DNA from: Streptomyces sp. TBY4
Lineage (GTDB): Bacteria; Actinomycetota; Actinomycetes; Streptomycetales; Streptomycetaceae
Length of the DNA: 64,000 nucleotides
NCBI RefSeq assembly: GCF_024213195.1
Contig: NZ_JANAVF010000006.1
Span: 248,001-312,000 of the forward strand
Reading direction: 5' to 3'
A program made the position numbers and the translations under genes. Below are positions 25,389 through 33,774 of the stretch, piece after piece. Numbering within the stretch: the first letter of the stretch is position 1; every line of letters begins with the position of its first letter. The notes beneath the pieces are model-generated. The model did not search any database, had not been told where the DNA came from, and saw only the letters and a program-made list of their open reading frames with translations.

Positions 25389-26042
25389 TTACGCGGCGCG
25401 GACCAGCCCCGCCTCGTAGGCGAGGATCGCGGCCTGGGTCCGGTTGGAGAGGTCGAGCTGCGTGAGGATCCGCGAGACGTACGTCTTCACGCTCGCCGGG
25501 GACAGGTGCAGCGCCTGCGCTATCTGAAGGTTCGTCCGGCCCTCGCCGACCAGCGCGAGGACGTCCCGCTCGCCGGGGGACAGGGTGGAGAGCTGCTCCG
25601 CGTGGTCGGGCGCCTCGGTGCGGGTGTCGGCACGCTCCAGCAGCACCCGCATCACCCCGGGAGCCAGGGCGCTGCCGCCCGCCGCGACCGTGCGGATGCC
25701 GGCGAAGAGCTCCTCGGGGCGCAGGTCCTTCAGCAGGAACCCGGCCGCTCCGGCCCGCAGCGCGTCCAGCACCAGGTCGTCCGCGGTGTAGCCGGTGAGG
25801 ACGAGCACGCGCGGCGGCTCCGGTAGCCGCAGCAGCTGCAAGGTGGCCTCCATGCCGTCGACCTTCGTCATGACCAGGTCCATCAGCACCACGTCCGGCC
25901 GGTGCGTGCGCGCCAGCGGCACCGCCTCGGCCCCGTCGGCGGCTTCGGCGACCACCTCGATGTCGGGCGCGCTCGCGAGCAGGGTCACCAGTCCCGACCG
26001 TATGAGGCTCTGGTCGTCGACCACCATCACGCGGATCGCCAT
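25389..26042 (-). CDS. NarL/LuxR-type response regulator
   Basis: The 217-residue protein has a receiver domain with DD (about 9-10), phospho-acceptor Asp in 'VVLMDLVM' and Lys in 'FLLKDL', then a LuxR helix-turn-helix ('LSPGERDVLALVGEGRTNLQIAQALHLSPASVKTYVSRI', in segments). The ATG at 26042 follows AGGAGAG; a GTG at 26051 overlaps that site. No kinase gene is directly adjacent; the HisKA_3 kinase at 27532 is the nearest candidate partner. Confidence 0.86.
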   Translation of the reverse strand: MAIRVMVVDDQSLIRSGLVTLLASAPDIEVVAEAADGAEAVPLARTHRPDVVLMDLVMTKVDGMEATLQLLRLPEPPRVLVLTGYTADDLVLDALRAGAAGFLLKDLRPEELFAGIRTVAAGGSALAPGVMRVLLERADTRTEAPDHAEQLSTLSPGERDVLALVGEGRTNLQIAQALHLSPASVKTYVSRILTQLDLSNRTQAAILAYEAGLVRAA

Positions 26043-26095
26043 GTGACCCACCTCTCCTGAATCCCCGTCTTATTGCGGACATTACCGGCATAGCG

Positions 26096-26107
26096 GGACT
26101 TAAGTCC
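26096..26107. promoter_or_regulatory. palindrome GGACTTAAGTCC in divergent promoter region
   Basis: This perfect 12-bp palindrome lies 54 bp from the response-regulator start and 164 bp from the Rpf-like gene. It fits a LuxR-type response-regulator dimer and could control both genes. GCGGAC at 26075-26080 and GTCCGC at 26104-26109 can also pair around it. The remainder of the 228-bp gap shows no recognised riboswitch core. Confidence 0.4.
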
Positions 26108-26270
26108 GCCCAACCCTCCCTTCCCAGTCCCCTTTTGCTGCCGCGCTTGTCCTCTTTCGGGGACTTCGGGGACCCCCCGCCCTCCCGGACGGTGGTTACC
26201 GAGGCCGAACGCACCACCGCTTCACCGGATGCACCGGCCTCCGCAATGTCCCCGAAGTCAGGAACTCCGC

Positions 26271-27404
26271 ATGTCTTTCCCGTCTGCTCGTACCCTCGCC
26301 GGTCTCGTTGTCGCCGGTATCGCCGCACCCGCCGCCGTGGGTCTCGTGGCACAGCCCGCGTCCGCCGCGTCGGTCGGCACGTGGGACAAGGTGGCCCAGT
26401 GCGAGTCCACCAACGACTGGAGCATCAACACCGGCAACGGCTACTACGGCGGCCTGCAGTTCTCCTCCAGCACGTGGGCGGAGTTCGGCGGCCGGCAGTA
26501 CGCCCCCCAGGCCAACCAGGCCACCAAGGCGCAGCAGATCGCCGTCGCCGAGAAGGTCCTCGCGACCCAGGGCCCCGGCGCCTGGCCCTCCTGCGGCAAG
26601 CTCGCCGGCCTGCAGCGCGGCGGACCGGCCCCCGAGGCCCCGGCCAAGGGCACCGGCACCTCCACGGCGAACAAGAACGCCGAGGCCCCGGCCGCCCCGG
26701 CCGCCCCGAAGTCCCAGGGCGCCAACAGCTACACCGTTGCCAGCGGCGACACCCTCGGCACCATCGGCTCCGAACTGGGCGTCAGCTGGCAGACCCTCTA
26801 CTCCGAGAACCGCTCGGTGATCGGGTCCGACCCGGACGTGATCTTCCCGGGCCAGCGCCTCGCGTACGGCTCCGGCTCCGGTGCCTCCTCCGACTCCGGC
26901 CGCAGCAGCACCCCGGCCGCGCCGAAGTCCTCCAGCTCGTCGAGCTCCTCCGAGGAGTCCGACTCCGGGAGCTCCTCCAAGAGCAGCTCCCGCAGCAGCG
27001 CCGACGGCGCCCTGCCCGTCTCGGGCGGCACCATCTCCGCGCGCTACCACCAGGCGGGCGGCTGGTCCGCCGGCTACCACACCGGCATCGACTTCGCGGT
27101 GTCCACCGGCACCCCGGTCCGGGCCGCTGCCGCGGGCACCGTGGTCTCCTCCGGCTGGCAGGGCGCGTACGGCAACGCCGTGGTCATCAAGCACGACGAC
27201 GGCCGCTACTCCCTCTCCGCCCACCTCTCCTCGGCGACCGCCTCCGAAGGCGAGCGCGTCTCCGCCGGCGAGCAGATCGGCCGCTCCGGCAACACCGGCA
27301 ACTCCACCGGACCGCACCTCCACTTCGAGGTCCGCTCCAGCAACAGCTACGGCGCCGACATCAACCCGGTCACCTGGCTGAACGGCCACGGCGTCTCCCT
27401 GTAA
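26271..27404 (+). CDS. secreted Rpf-like transglycosylase with LysM and M23 peptidase
   Basis: This 377-residue protein has a signal peptide (cut near 'ASAA|SVGTW', residue 34), a transglycosylase-like/Rpf domain ('WDKVAQCESTNDWSINTGNGYYGGLQF', in parts; catalytic Glu in QCES), a LysM domain ('YTVASGDTLGTIGSELGV'), a Ser-rich linker, and a C-terminal M23 zinc peptidase ('GYHTGIDFAVSTGTPV' and 'HLHFEV'). It should cut both glycan and peptide bonds of peptidoglycan and bind the wall. The ATG follows AGGAA. Related Streptomyces genes are controlled by c-di-AMP riboswitches, but no clear one is seen here. Confidence 0.88.
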   Translation: MSFPSARTLAGLVVAGIAAPAAVGLVAQPASAASVGTWDKVAQCESTNDWSINTGNGYYGGLQFSSSTWAEFGGRQYAPQANQATKAQQIAVAEKVLATQGPGAWPSCGKLAGLQRGGPAPEAPAKGTGTSTANKNAEAPAAPAAPKSQGANSYTVASGDTLGTIGSELGVSWQTLYSENRSVIGSDPDVIFPGQRLAYGSGSGASSDSGRSSTPAAPKSSSSSSSSEESDSGSSSKSSSRSSADGALPVSGGTISARYHQAGGWSAGYHTGIDFAVSTGTPVRAAAAGTVVSSGWQGAYGNAVVIKHDDGRYSLSAHLSSATASEGERVSAGEQIGRSGNTGNSTGPHLHFEVRSSNSYGADINPVTWLNGHGVSL

Positions 27405-27428
27405 GGAGCCGGCCGGGCCACCAAGAAC

Positions 27429-27480
27429 GCGTCCCCCCGGGATGCCCCTTCGGCGGAAGAAGGGCAACCTGGGGGGACGC
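27429..27480. terminator. hairpin terminator after the Rpf/M23 gene
   Basis: GCGTCCCCCC (27429-27438) pairs perfectly with GGGGGGACGC (27471-27480), and a smaller GCCCC/GGGC hairpin sits inside. It lies 25 bp after the peptidase stop codon. Its position also shows that the kinase start must lie further downstream. Confidence 0.7.
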
Positions 27481-27531
27481 TTTGGCATGCTCTGCGCACA
27501 TCTGTGTGCCGATGAGGGGGGTGGTGGGGTC

Positions 27532-28737
27532 ATGCAGGCCGTGCCCGGTCGCACCGGACAGCTGCTGGAACGGGGTCTGCGCACCCTGACCGGGGAGAGC
27601 AGCGGGGCCCCGGACCCCGTGCGCGCCCGCCGCACCGACAGCTGGCTCGCCCTGCTCTGCGGACTGCTCACCACCCTCAACCTCCACGACGTCCACCGCT
27701 TCGGCCTCGTCACCGACTACCCCACGAGCCTGGCCGCCGGCTGGCTCGCGGCCGCCTGCCTGCTCTGGCGCCGCTCCCACCCCTGGATCCCGGCCCTCGC
27801 CGCCACCGCCGCCACCGTGATCTCCGACGACCGCGGCCCCCTCGTCTTCGCCGCCTACGCCCTGGCCGCGTACGGCCGGTCCCACCGCTGGGTCGGGGTC
27901 CTGCTGATGGGCGTCGTCTACGCCACCACCCGCGACCTCTTCCTGCCGCTCGGGTACGCCGGGCGCGACCCCGCCTCCTTCGTCCTCGGCTCCATCCTCG
28001 TGCCCGCCCTGTACGGGGAGACCGTGCGCCGCAACCGGCACGTCATGGCCGCGCTGCGCGAGCGGGCCCGCCAGGCCCATGCCGCCGTGGACCAGGCCGC
28101 CGACCTGGCGGTGGTCCAGGAACGCACCCGTTTGGCCCAGCGCACCCACGACGGGCTCGGCCACCGCCTCACCGCCCTCACGATGCAGGCCGCCGCCCTG
28201 CGGCTGGACGCCGGGGCCGACCCCCGGGTCCGGGAGGCGGCCGGAGCCGTGGAGGAATCGGCCCGGGCCGCAATGGCCGAGGTCAGGGAGGTGCTGGACA
28301 TGCTGAACGACCCCGCGGGCAGTCGCGCCTACACCACACCCGTCGACGTGGGCCGCTTCCTGGGCTCCCTGGCCCGGAACATGCGGGCCACCGGCATGGA
28401 GATCACCCACCACACCCAGCCCGGCCTGGGATCCTTCCCGGCCGCCGACGGGCGGCTGCTGCTGCGGATAGCCCGCGAGGGGCTCACCAACGCGGCGAAG
28501 TACGCCCCCGGCTCCGCCGTTCGGATGAATCTTTACACCGGGGACGGGGAGGTCCGCCTCGACGTGGTCAACACCGCCCCGGAGGGGGAGCGGATCGTCC
28601 TGGACTCCGGCGGGATGGGCATTCCGGGGCTCCGCAGCGCCCTCGCGGAGGTGGGCGGGAAGCTGCGCGCCGGACCCACCCAGGACGGAGGTCACATGCT
28701 CGCGGCGACACTGCCCGACCGACGTGTGCTAGCTTAG
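27532..28737 (+). CDS. HisKA_3-type sensor histidine kinase
   Basis: The 401-residue product has several N-terminal membrane spans (about residues 37-165), a HisKA_3 dimerisation helix with 'QRTHDGLGHRLTALTMQ' (His about 206; RTHD replaces the usual RELHD), and an HATPase_c domain with 'REGLTNAAKYAPGS' and 'GMGIPGLRSAL'. It would phosphorylate a NarL-type regulator, probably the one at 25389. The ATG at 27532 follows a G-rich stretch; earlier in-frame starts fall in or near the terminator. Confidence 0.83.
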   Translation: MQAVPGRTGQLLERGLRTLTGESSGAPDPVRARRTDSWLALLCGLLTTLNLHDVHRFGLVTDYPTSLAAGWLAAACLLWRRSHPWIPALAATAATVISDDRGPLVFAAYALAAYGRSHRWVGVLLMGVVYATTRDLFLPLGYAGRDPASFVLGSILVPALYGETVRRNRHVMAALRERARQAHAAVDQAADLAVVQERTRLAQRTHDGLGHRLTALTMQAAALRLDAGADPRVREAAGAVEESARAAMAEVREVLDMLNDPAGSRAYTTPVDVGRFLGSLARNMRATGMEITHHTQPGLGSFPAADGRLLLRIAREGLTNAAKYAPGSAVRMNLYTGDGEVRLDVVNTAPEGERIVLDSGGMGIPGLRSALAEVGGKLRAGPTQDGGHMLAATLPDRRVLA

Positions 28738-28773
28738 AGCTCGTTGCAGTTGTGGTACCCATGAACTTTATGT

Positions 28774-28814
28774 GCGCCTGACGGGAATGCTCCGACAGGC
28801 GCTTTTATTGTTTT
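28774..28814 (+). terminator. GC hairpin with U-tract between kinase and cold-shock gene
   Basis: GCGCCTG (28774-28780) pairs with CAGGCGC (28796-28802), followed by TTTTATTGTTTT. It could terminate kinase transcripts. It could instead be part of the cold-shock mRNA leader, acting as an attenuator or temperature-sensitive fold, because TTGCAG (28744) and TTTATG (28767) form a possible promoter just upstream. Confidence 0.6.
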
Positions 28815-28864
28815 GCCGGAATCTCCGGATGGGGCCCTTTGCCGCCTATTCAGGAGATTCAAAA

Positions 28865-29068
28865 ATGGCACTTGGCACCGTGAAGTGGTTCAACTCGGAA
28901 AAGGGCTTCGGCTTCATCGAGCAGGACGGTGGCGGCCCGGACGTCTTCGCCCACTACTCGAACATCGCCACCCAGGGCTTCCGTGAGCTCAACGAGGGCC
29001 AGCGCGTGTCCTTCGACGTCACCCAGGGCCAGAAGGGCCCCCAGGCGGAGAACATCCTCCCCGCCTAA
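28865..29068 (+). CDS. cold-shock protein (CspA family)
   Basis: This 67-residue single cold-shock domain has RNP1 'KGFGFIE' and RNP2 'VFAHYS', and binds single-stranded RNA or DNA as an RNA chaperone. AGGAG precedes the ATG. It sits before a DEAD-box helicase with a strong terminator between, so the two are separately transcribed but functionally related. Confidence 0.93.
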   Translation: MALGTVKWFNSEKGFGFIEQDGGGPDVFAHYSNIATQGFRELNEGQRVSFDVTQGQKGPQAENILPA

Positions 29069-29080
29069 GGCAGTCAGCAC

Positions 29081-29115
29081 GCCGGGGTCCGCACCGAGTA
29101 GGTGCGGGCCCCGGC
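29081..29115 (+). terminator. strong terminator after the cold-shock gene
   Basis: GCCGGGGTCCGCACC (29081-29095) pairs with GGTGCGGGCCCCGGC (29101-29115) with one wobble and a 5-nt loop. T-rich sequence follows. It lies 12 bp after the stop codon. Confidence 0.82.
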
Positions 29116-29188
29116 TTGTCTGCTGTTTCGCACCATTTGATTGCAGCGTTTTCTGCAGTACCTGCCGGTTTCAGGAGGGCTTTCTCGC

Positions 29189-30880
29189 ATGACCAGCTCC
29201 AGCTCCGCACGACCCAGCCGCCGCCCCACCCGGGGTCGAGGTGCGGCCCAGGGACGTCCGAAGGCTGGCGCGGGACGGCAGAAGTCCGCCCCCGTAGCCA
29301 GGCCCCAAGAATTCACCATGCCCGAACCGCTGGCCCCGGCCCTGCCGCCGGTGGACTCCTTCGGGGACATGGACATGCCCGAGGCGCTGCTGAAGACCCT
29401 CGCCGCCCAGGGCGTCACCGAGCCGTTCCCGATCCAGGCCGCGACCCTGCCGAACTCCCTCGTCGGCCGTGACCTGCTCGGCCGCGGCCGTACCGGCTCC
29501 GGCAAGACGCTGGCCTTCGGCCTGGCCCTGCTCGCCCGCACCGCGGGCCGCCGCGCCCAGCCGAAGCAGCCGCTCGCCCTGGTCCTCGTACCGACCCGTG
29601 AGCTCGCGCAGCAGGTCACCGACGCCCTGGCCCCGTACGCCACGTCCGTCAACCTGCGCACCGCGACCGTGGTCGGCGGCATGTCGATCAACCGGCAGTC
29701 CGGCGCCCTGCGCCGCGGCGCCGAGGTGCTCGTCGCCACCCCCGGCCGCCTGAAGGACCTCATCGACCGCGGTGACGCCGACCTCTCGCAGGTCGCCATC
29801 ACGGTCCTCGACGAGGCCGACCAGATGACCGACATGGGCTTCATGCCGCAGGTCACCGCCCTGCTCAAGCAGGTCGCGCCCGAGGGCCAGACCATGCTGT
29901 TCTCGGCGACCCTCGACAAGAACGTCGACAAGCTCGTCAAGATGTTCCTGACCGACCCGGTCGCCTTCTCCGTCGACCCGTCCGCCGGCGCGGTCAGCAC
30001 GATGGAGCACCACGTCCTGTACGTCATGGACGAGACCGACAAGAAGGCCGTGGCCACGCGCATAGCCGCCCGTGACGGCCGGGTGATCATGTTCGTCGAC
30101 ACCAAGCGCGGGGTCGACCGCATGGTCAAGAAGCTCCTCGCCGACGGCGTCCGCGCCTCCGGCCTGCACGGCGGCCGCTCGCAGCCGCAGCGCAACCGGA
30201 CCCTCGACTGGTTCAAGACGGGCGAGGTCACCGCGCTGGTGGCGACGAACGTCGCCGCGCGCGGCATCCACATCGACGACCTCGACCTCGTCGTCAACGT
30301 GGACCCGCCGACCGACCACAAGGACTACCTGCACCGCGGCGGCCGTACCGCCCGCGCCGGCGAGTCCGGCAGCGTCGTCACCCTGGTCCTGCCCGACCAG
30401 AAGCGCGATATGACCCGCCTGATGTCGGACGCCGGGATCTCCCCGCGCACCGCGCAGATCAAGTCCTCCGACGAGGAGCTCGCCCGCCTCACCGGCGCCA
30501 AGGAGCCCTCGGGCATCCCGGTCGTCCTGGAGGTGCCGCAGGCCACCCCGCCGCGCCAGCGTTCCGCCGGCCAGGCCGGCGGCGGCTCCGGCGGTGGCGC
30601 GCGCCGCCGCTCGAGCGGTCCGCGCACCGGCTCCGGCACGGGTGCGGCTCCGGCCGCCGGGGGCGGCCGCGGCCGTCGTACCGGCGGTGGCGCCGCAGGG
30701 CAGGCGGCGGCCTCCGGCTCCGGCCAGGCCCGTCGCGGCCAGGGCGGACAGGGCGGCTCCACGGGCGGCTCCGGCGAGCGCGGCCGTCGTACCGGAGGCG
30801 CACCCTCCGGTGGTGCGGCCGCGGCTTCGGCCCGCAGCCGCGTGGGTGGCGCCGGTCAGGGCCGCCGCCGCTCCGCCTGA
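29189..30880 (+). CDS. DEAD-box RNA helicase
   Basis: The 563-residue helicase has a Q motif ('PFPIQ'), Walker A 'GRTGSGKT', 'PTREL', 'TPGR', DEAD, SAT and a motif VI written 'HRGGRTARA' rather than HRIGRTGR. Residues from about 425 form an Arg/Gly/Ser-rich tail that probably binds RNA. The N-terminal 40 residues are also basic. It unwinds structured RNA and, next to a cold-shock gene, likely helps translation or decay in the cold. The ATG at 29189 follows AGGAGGG. Confidence 0.9.
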   Translation: MTSSSSARPSRRPTRGRGAAQGRPKAGAGRQKSAPVARPQEFTMPEPLAPALPPVDSFGDMDMPEALLKTLAAQGVTEPFPIQAATLPNSLVGRDLLGRGRTGSGKTLAFGLALLARTAGRRAQPKQPLALVLVPTRELAQQVTDALAPYATSVNLRTATVVGGMSINRQSGALRRGAEVLVATPGRLKDLIDRGDADLSQVAITVLDEADQMTDMGFMPQVTALLKQVAPEGQTMLFSATLDKNVDKLVKMFLTDPVAFSVDPSAGAVSTMEHHVLYVMDETDKKAVATRIAARDGRVIMFVDTKRGVDRMVKKLLADGVRASGLHGGRSQPQRNRTLDWFKTGEVTALVATNVAARGIHIDDLDLVVNVDPPTDHKDYLHRGGRTARAGESGSVVTLVLPDQKRDMTRLMSDAGISPRTAQIKSSDEELARLTGAKEPSGIPVVLEVPQATPPRQRSAGQAGGGSGGGARRRSSGPRTGSGTGAAPAAGGGRGRRTGGGAAGQAAASGSGQARRGQGGQGGSTGGSGERGRRTGGAPSGGAAAASARSRVGGAGQGRRRSA

Positions 30881-30900
30881 TCTGGAGCATTGATGTGAGA

Positions 30901-30940
30901 ACCACTGCGCCGGGCGGCACGCGCCGCCCGGCGCAGTGGT
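30901..30940. terminator. 18-bp perfect hairpin terminator
   Basis: The arm 30901-30918, beginning ACCACTGCGCC, pairs perfectly with 30923-30940 around an ACGC loop. GTTTT follows. It stands between the convergent helicase and phosphatase genes and can serve both. Confidence 0.88.
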
Positions 30941-30961
30941 GTTTTCCGGGTCCGGCGCCGC

Positions 30962-31894
30962 TTAGCGGACCATCTTCACCTGGAGCTTCGCCAGGGTCCG
31001 CAGGTCCAGGCCGAGGCCTTCGGTGAGGTAGCCGTAGAGGCTGCCGTAGTCGGCCTCCATCTGCGTGGTCGCCGCGTCCAGGTAGTCCTGGCGGACCTCC
31101 TGGAGCGGGATCAGCAGATCGGGGTTCTGCATCCGGCCGGACGCCTTGATGCCGGCCCGCACCTGGGCGTCGTACGCCGCGCGGAAGGTGTTCGAGGCCA
31201 GGTAGTCGCGCTCGGCCGTGGCCTGCGGGACGGCCAGCGCGTTCAGCAGGATGTAGCTCATCCAGCCGGTCCGGTCCTTGCCCGAGGTGCAGTGGTACAG
31301 CAGAGGGCCCTGGTTCCCGTCGGCGATCTCGCGGAGGGTGGCCGCGAACTGCGCCCGGTTCTCGGGCTTGGTCACGAAGCCGCGGTAGACGTCGCGCATG
31401 TACGCCTCGGCGCGGCCGCCGCCGAGCATCTGCTCCTGCTTGACGGGATCACCGCTGCCTATCGCAGAGATCAGCAGCCCGTACAGGCCGTTGTCGTTGA
31501 CCGGGCGGGCGGTGGCGGCCAGCCCGGCGGGGAGCTTGTCGGCCCCGTCGTACTGGACCTCCATGGGGATGCGGAAATCGAGGACCTTCGTGAGGCCCAG
31601 ACCGCCGACGGCTGTGATGTCCGAGGCGGTCAGCTTGCCCAGTGCGTCGGAGCGGTAGACCAGGCCCTGACGGACCCGGCCTCCGGTCCAGGTGCGGTAG
31701 CCACCGAGGTCGCGGACGTTGACCGCGCCCTGGAGGGGGATCTGGCGGATCGTTTCCGTCGACTGGGTGTGGGAGTGGTGACGGGAGGTGGCGGCACTGT
31801 CGGCCGGCGCGGCGTACGCGGCGGCGGGCAGGGTCCCGATGGCGAGGGCGGATGCGAGCACCGCGGTCGCCAGGCGGATTCGGGCACGGCTCAT
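30962..31894 (-). CDS. secreted tyrosine-protein phosphatase-like enzyme
   Basis: The 310-residue product has a Sec signal peptide (cleavage near 'AAYAAPAD', about residue 30) and a Y_phosphatase3 domain with the Cys-x5-Arg loop 'HCTSGKDRTG' (about 204). The 'NVRDLGGY' opening is typical of MptpB-like triple-specificity phosphatases, which act on phosphotyrosine, phosphoserine or phosphoinositides. It starts 31 bp after ipdC on the same strand and might be read through from the HIP operon. AGGAG precedes the ATG. Confidence 0.87.
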   Translation of the reverse strand: MSRARIRLATAVLASALAIGTLPAAAYAAPADSAATSRHHSHTQSTETIRQIPLQGAVNVRDLGGYRTWTGGRVRQGLVYRSDALGKLTASDITAVGGLGLTKVLDFRIPMEVQYDGADKLPAGLAATARPVNDNGLYGLLISAIGSGDPVKQEQMLGGGRAEAYMRDVYRGFVTKPENRAQFAATLREIADGNQGPLLYHCTSGKDRTGWMSYILLNALAVPQATAERDYLASNTFRAAYDAQVRAGIKASGRMQNPDLLIPLQEVRQDYLDAATTQMEADYGSLYGYLTEGLGLDLRTLAKLQVKMVR

Positions 31895-31925
31895 CTGGGG
31901 CAACTCCTGTAACGGAGAAGGGGAA

Positions 31926-33032
31926 TCACCCTGGTGGTGGCAGGGTGCCGAGCGGGTGCGGGGGGAGGGAGAGAAGATGTGGGGGAGTGAGGCCCTGCAG
32001 CCGGTCCAGCACGGCGTGGGCCTCGGCCATGACGCGGGTGACGAGCTCCGCACAGGACGGAAGATCCTCGATCACGCCCGCGACCTGGCCCGATGCCATG
32101 ACACCGAGGTCCGTACGGCCCTCGACCATGGACGCCTTGAGGAGCATGGGGGTGTTCGCGGCGAGCAGCACCTGGCTCCAGGACAGGTCCTTGCCGTGTT
32201 TCATCGCGAGGCCGTCCCGGACCATTTCCGTCCAGGTCAGGCCCGAGAGCTTCTTGAAGCCGGCCGCGTGCCGCACCGCCTTGGCCAGCGCCTTCGCGCG
32301 CCCGGCCCGCTCCAGGGAGGCGACCAGCTCGCTGCGCAGCATCCGGTGCGGGAGCCCGTCCACGGCGGTGGTGACGGTGACGTCCTTCACGGTCGCCTTC
32401 AGGTACTCGGCCTTCACCGCGTCCGGGACCGTCGAGTCGGAGGTCAGCAGGAACCGGGTGCCCATCGCGATGCCGGCGGCCCCGTAGGACAGGGCCGCGA
32501 CCAGGCCGCGGCCGTCGCTGAAACCGCCCGCCGCGATCACCGGGATGTCCACCGCGTCGACCACCTGCGGCAGCAGCACGGTCGTGGCCACGTCACCGGT
32601 GTGCCCGCCGCCCTCGCCGCCCTGCACGATCACCGCGTCCGCGCCCCACGCCGCGACCTTCTCGGCGTGCCGGCGGGCCCCGATCGAGGGGATCACGACC
32701 ACGCCCGCGTCCTTGAGCCGGGCGATCAGCTCCCTCGACGGGGCGAGCGCGAAGGAGGCCACCCGGACGCCCTCGTCGATGATCAGCTGCGCCCGCTCGG
32801 CCGCGTCCCCGGCGTCCGCGCGCAGATTGACCCCGAAGGGGGCGTCCGTACGGGACTTGACCTCGCGGACCGCCGCCCGCAGCTGCTCCATCGTCATCGT
32901 CGCCGAAGCCAGGATGCCGAGCGCGCCGGCGTTCGCCGCCCCCGAGACCAGGCGCGGACCCGCCACCCAGCCCATGCCCGTCTGCACGATCGGATGCTCG
33001 ACCCCGACCAGCTTCGTGAATGCCGTCTCCAT
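31926..33032 (-). CDS. ipdC: IpdC-like flavin-dependent oxidoreductase (nitronate monooxygenase family)
   Basis: The 368-residue TIM-barrel flavoprotein has 'HPIVQTGMGWVAGPRLVSGAANAGALG' in segments, 'VIVQGGEGGGHTG' and 'VIAAGGFSDGRGL', typical of nitronate monooxygenase/enoyl reductase relatives. In Mycobacterium, IpdC (Rv3553) acts on a hydroxylated HIP-CoA intermediate. It is last in the echA20-ipdA-ipdB-ipdC order, as in that genus. A Pro-rich tail follows the domain. Confidence 0.84.
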   Translation of the reverse strand: METAFTKLVGVEHPIVQTGMGWVAGPRLVSGAANAGALGILASATMTMEQLRAAVREVKSRTDAPFGVNLRADAGDAAERAQLIIDEGVRVASFALAPSRELIARLKDAGVVVIPSIGARRHAEKVAAWGADAVIVQGGEGGGHTGDVATTVLLPQVVDAVDIPVIAAGGFSDGRGLVAALSYGAAGIAMGTRFLLTSDSTVPDAVKAEYLKATVKDVTVTTAVDGLPHRMLRSELVASLERAGRAKALAKAVRHAAGFKKLSGLTWTEMVRDGLAMKHGKDLSWSQVLLAANTPMLLKASMVEGRTDLGVMASGQVAGVIEDLPSCAELVTRVMAEAHAVLDRLQGLTPPHLLSLPPHPLGTLPPPG

Positions 33033-33036
33033 CGGA

Positions 33037-33774
33037 TCAGACCCGCACTTCGCGGTCGCGCAGGCCCTTGGGGTCGATGACCTCGCGGATCAGCCGCAGC
33101 TCTTCGGCCGTCGGCTCCCGGGTGTACGGGACTTCGTCGGCGACGGCCAGCTCGAAGCCGGTGGCCGCCCGGACCTGCTCCACCGTGACGCCCGGGTGCA
33201 GGGAGGCCAGCCGCATCGCGTGGTCCGGGCCGGTGAAGTCGAAGACGCCGAGATCGCTGACCACGCGGGGGAGCCGGTGGAAGCGGGTCACCCCGGCCGC
33301 CTCGGCGCGGTCGTAGCCCACGCCGCTCACCATGTCGACGCGCTCGACGAACACCCGGGTGGAGTGCTTGGGGATCCAGTAGCTCACCGGATTGTTCAGG
33401 GTGTTCACGGGCGCGCCGCGCACCCCGAGGAGCTGTCGGGCCGGCTGCTCCCAGTCCCCGATGCAGGAGATGTTCTGGTTGCCGAACCGGTCGATCTGGC
33501 TGGCGCCCATCATCACGTGCCGGCGGCCCCCGGTGACCATGGTCAGGTGCCGGCGGTACGGGAGCCAGCCCTCGGCCGAGCCGTCGAGCCCGACCAGCAT
33601 GGCCTCGCCGTCGGTGAGCAGCAGGTCGGGGGAGAAGGTCCGCTTCGCGAGGCGGGCTCCGAAGGAGGGCACCAGGCCCATCGGGCTGGCCAGCACCTCG
33701 CCGTTGTCCCGCCAGGCCTCGGCGCAGGCGATCACGCAGTATTCCGAACGGCTCACCGCGGTCGTCGTGCTCAC
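33037..33774 (-). CDS. ipdB: IpdB, beta subunit of ring-C-cleaving hydrolase
   Basis: The 245-residue protein is of the class I CoA-transferase beta type ('LLLTDGEAMLVG', 'MVTGGRRHVMMGASQIDRFGNQNIS'). Together with IpdA it hydrolytically opens the last steroid ring of COCHEA-CoA rather than moving CoA. The GTG start overlaps the ipdA stop (GTGA), fitting fixed subunit stoichiometry. Confidence 0.87.
   Translation of the reverse strand: MSTTTAVSRSEYCVIACAEAWRDNGEVLASPMGLVPSFGARLAKRTFSPDLLLTDGEAMLVGLDGSAEGWLPYRRHLTMVTGGRRHVMMGASQIDRFGNQNISCIGDWEQPARQLLGVRGAPVNTLNNPVSYWIPKHSTRVFVERVDMVSGVGYDRAEAAGVTRFHRLPRVVSDLGVFDFTGPDHAMRLASLHPGVTVEQVRAATGFELAVADEVPYTREPTAEELRLIREVIDPKGLRDREVRV

Noticed and set aside
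26043..26270. ydaO-type c-di-AMP riboswitch before the Rpf-like gene
   Set aside because: Expected from related Streptomyces genes, but I could not find the conserved core and pairing. An Rfam model search would decide.
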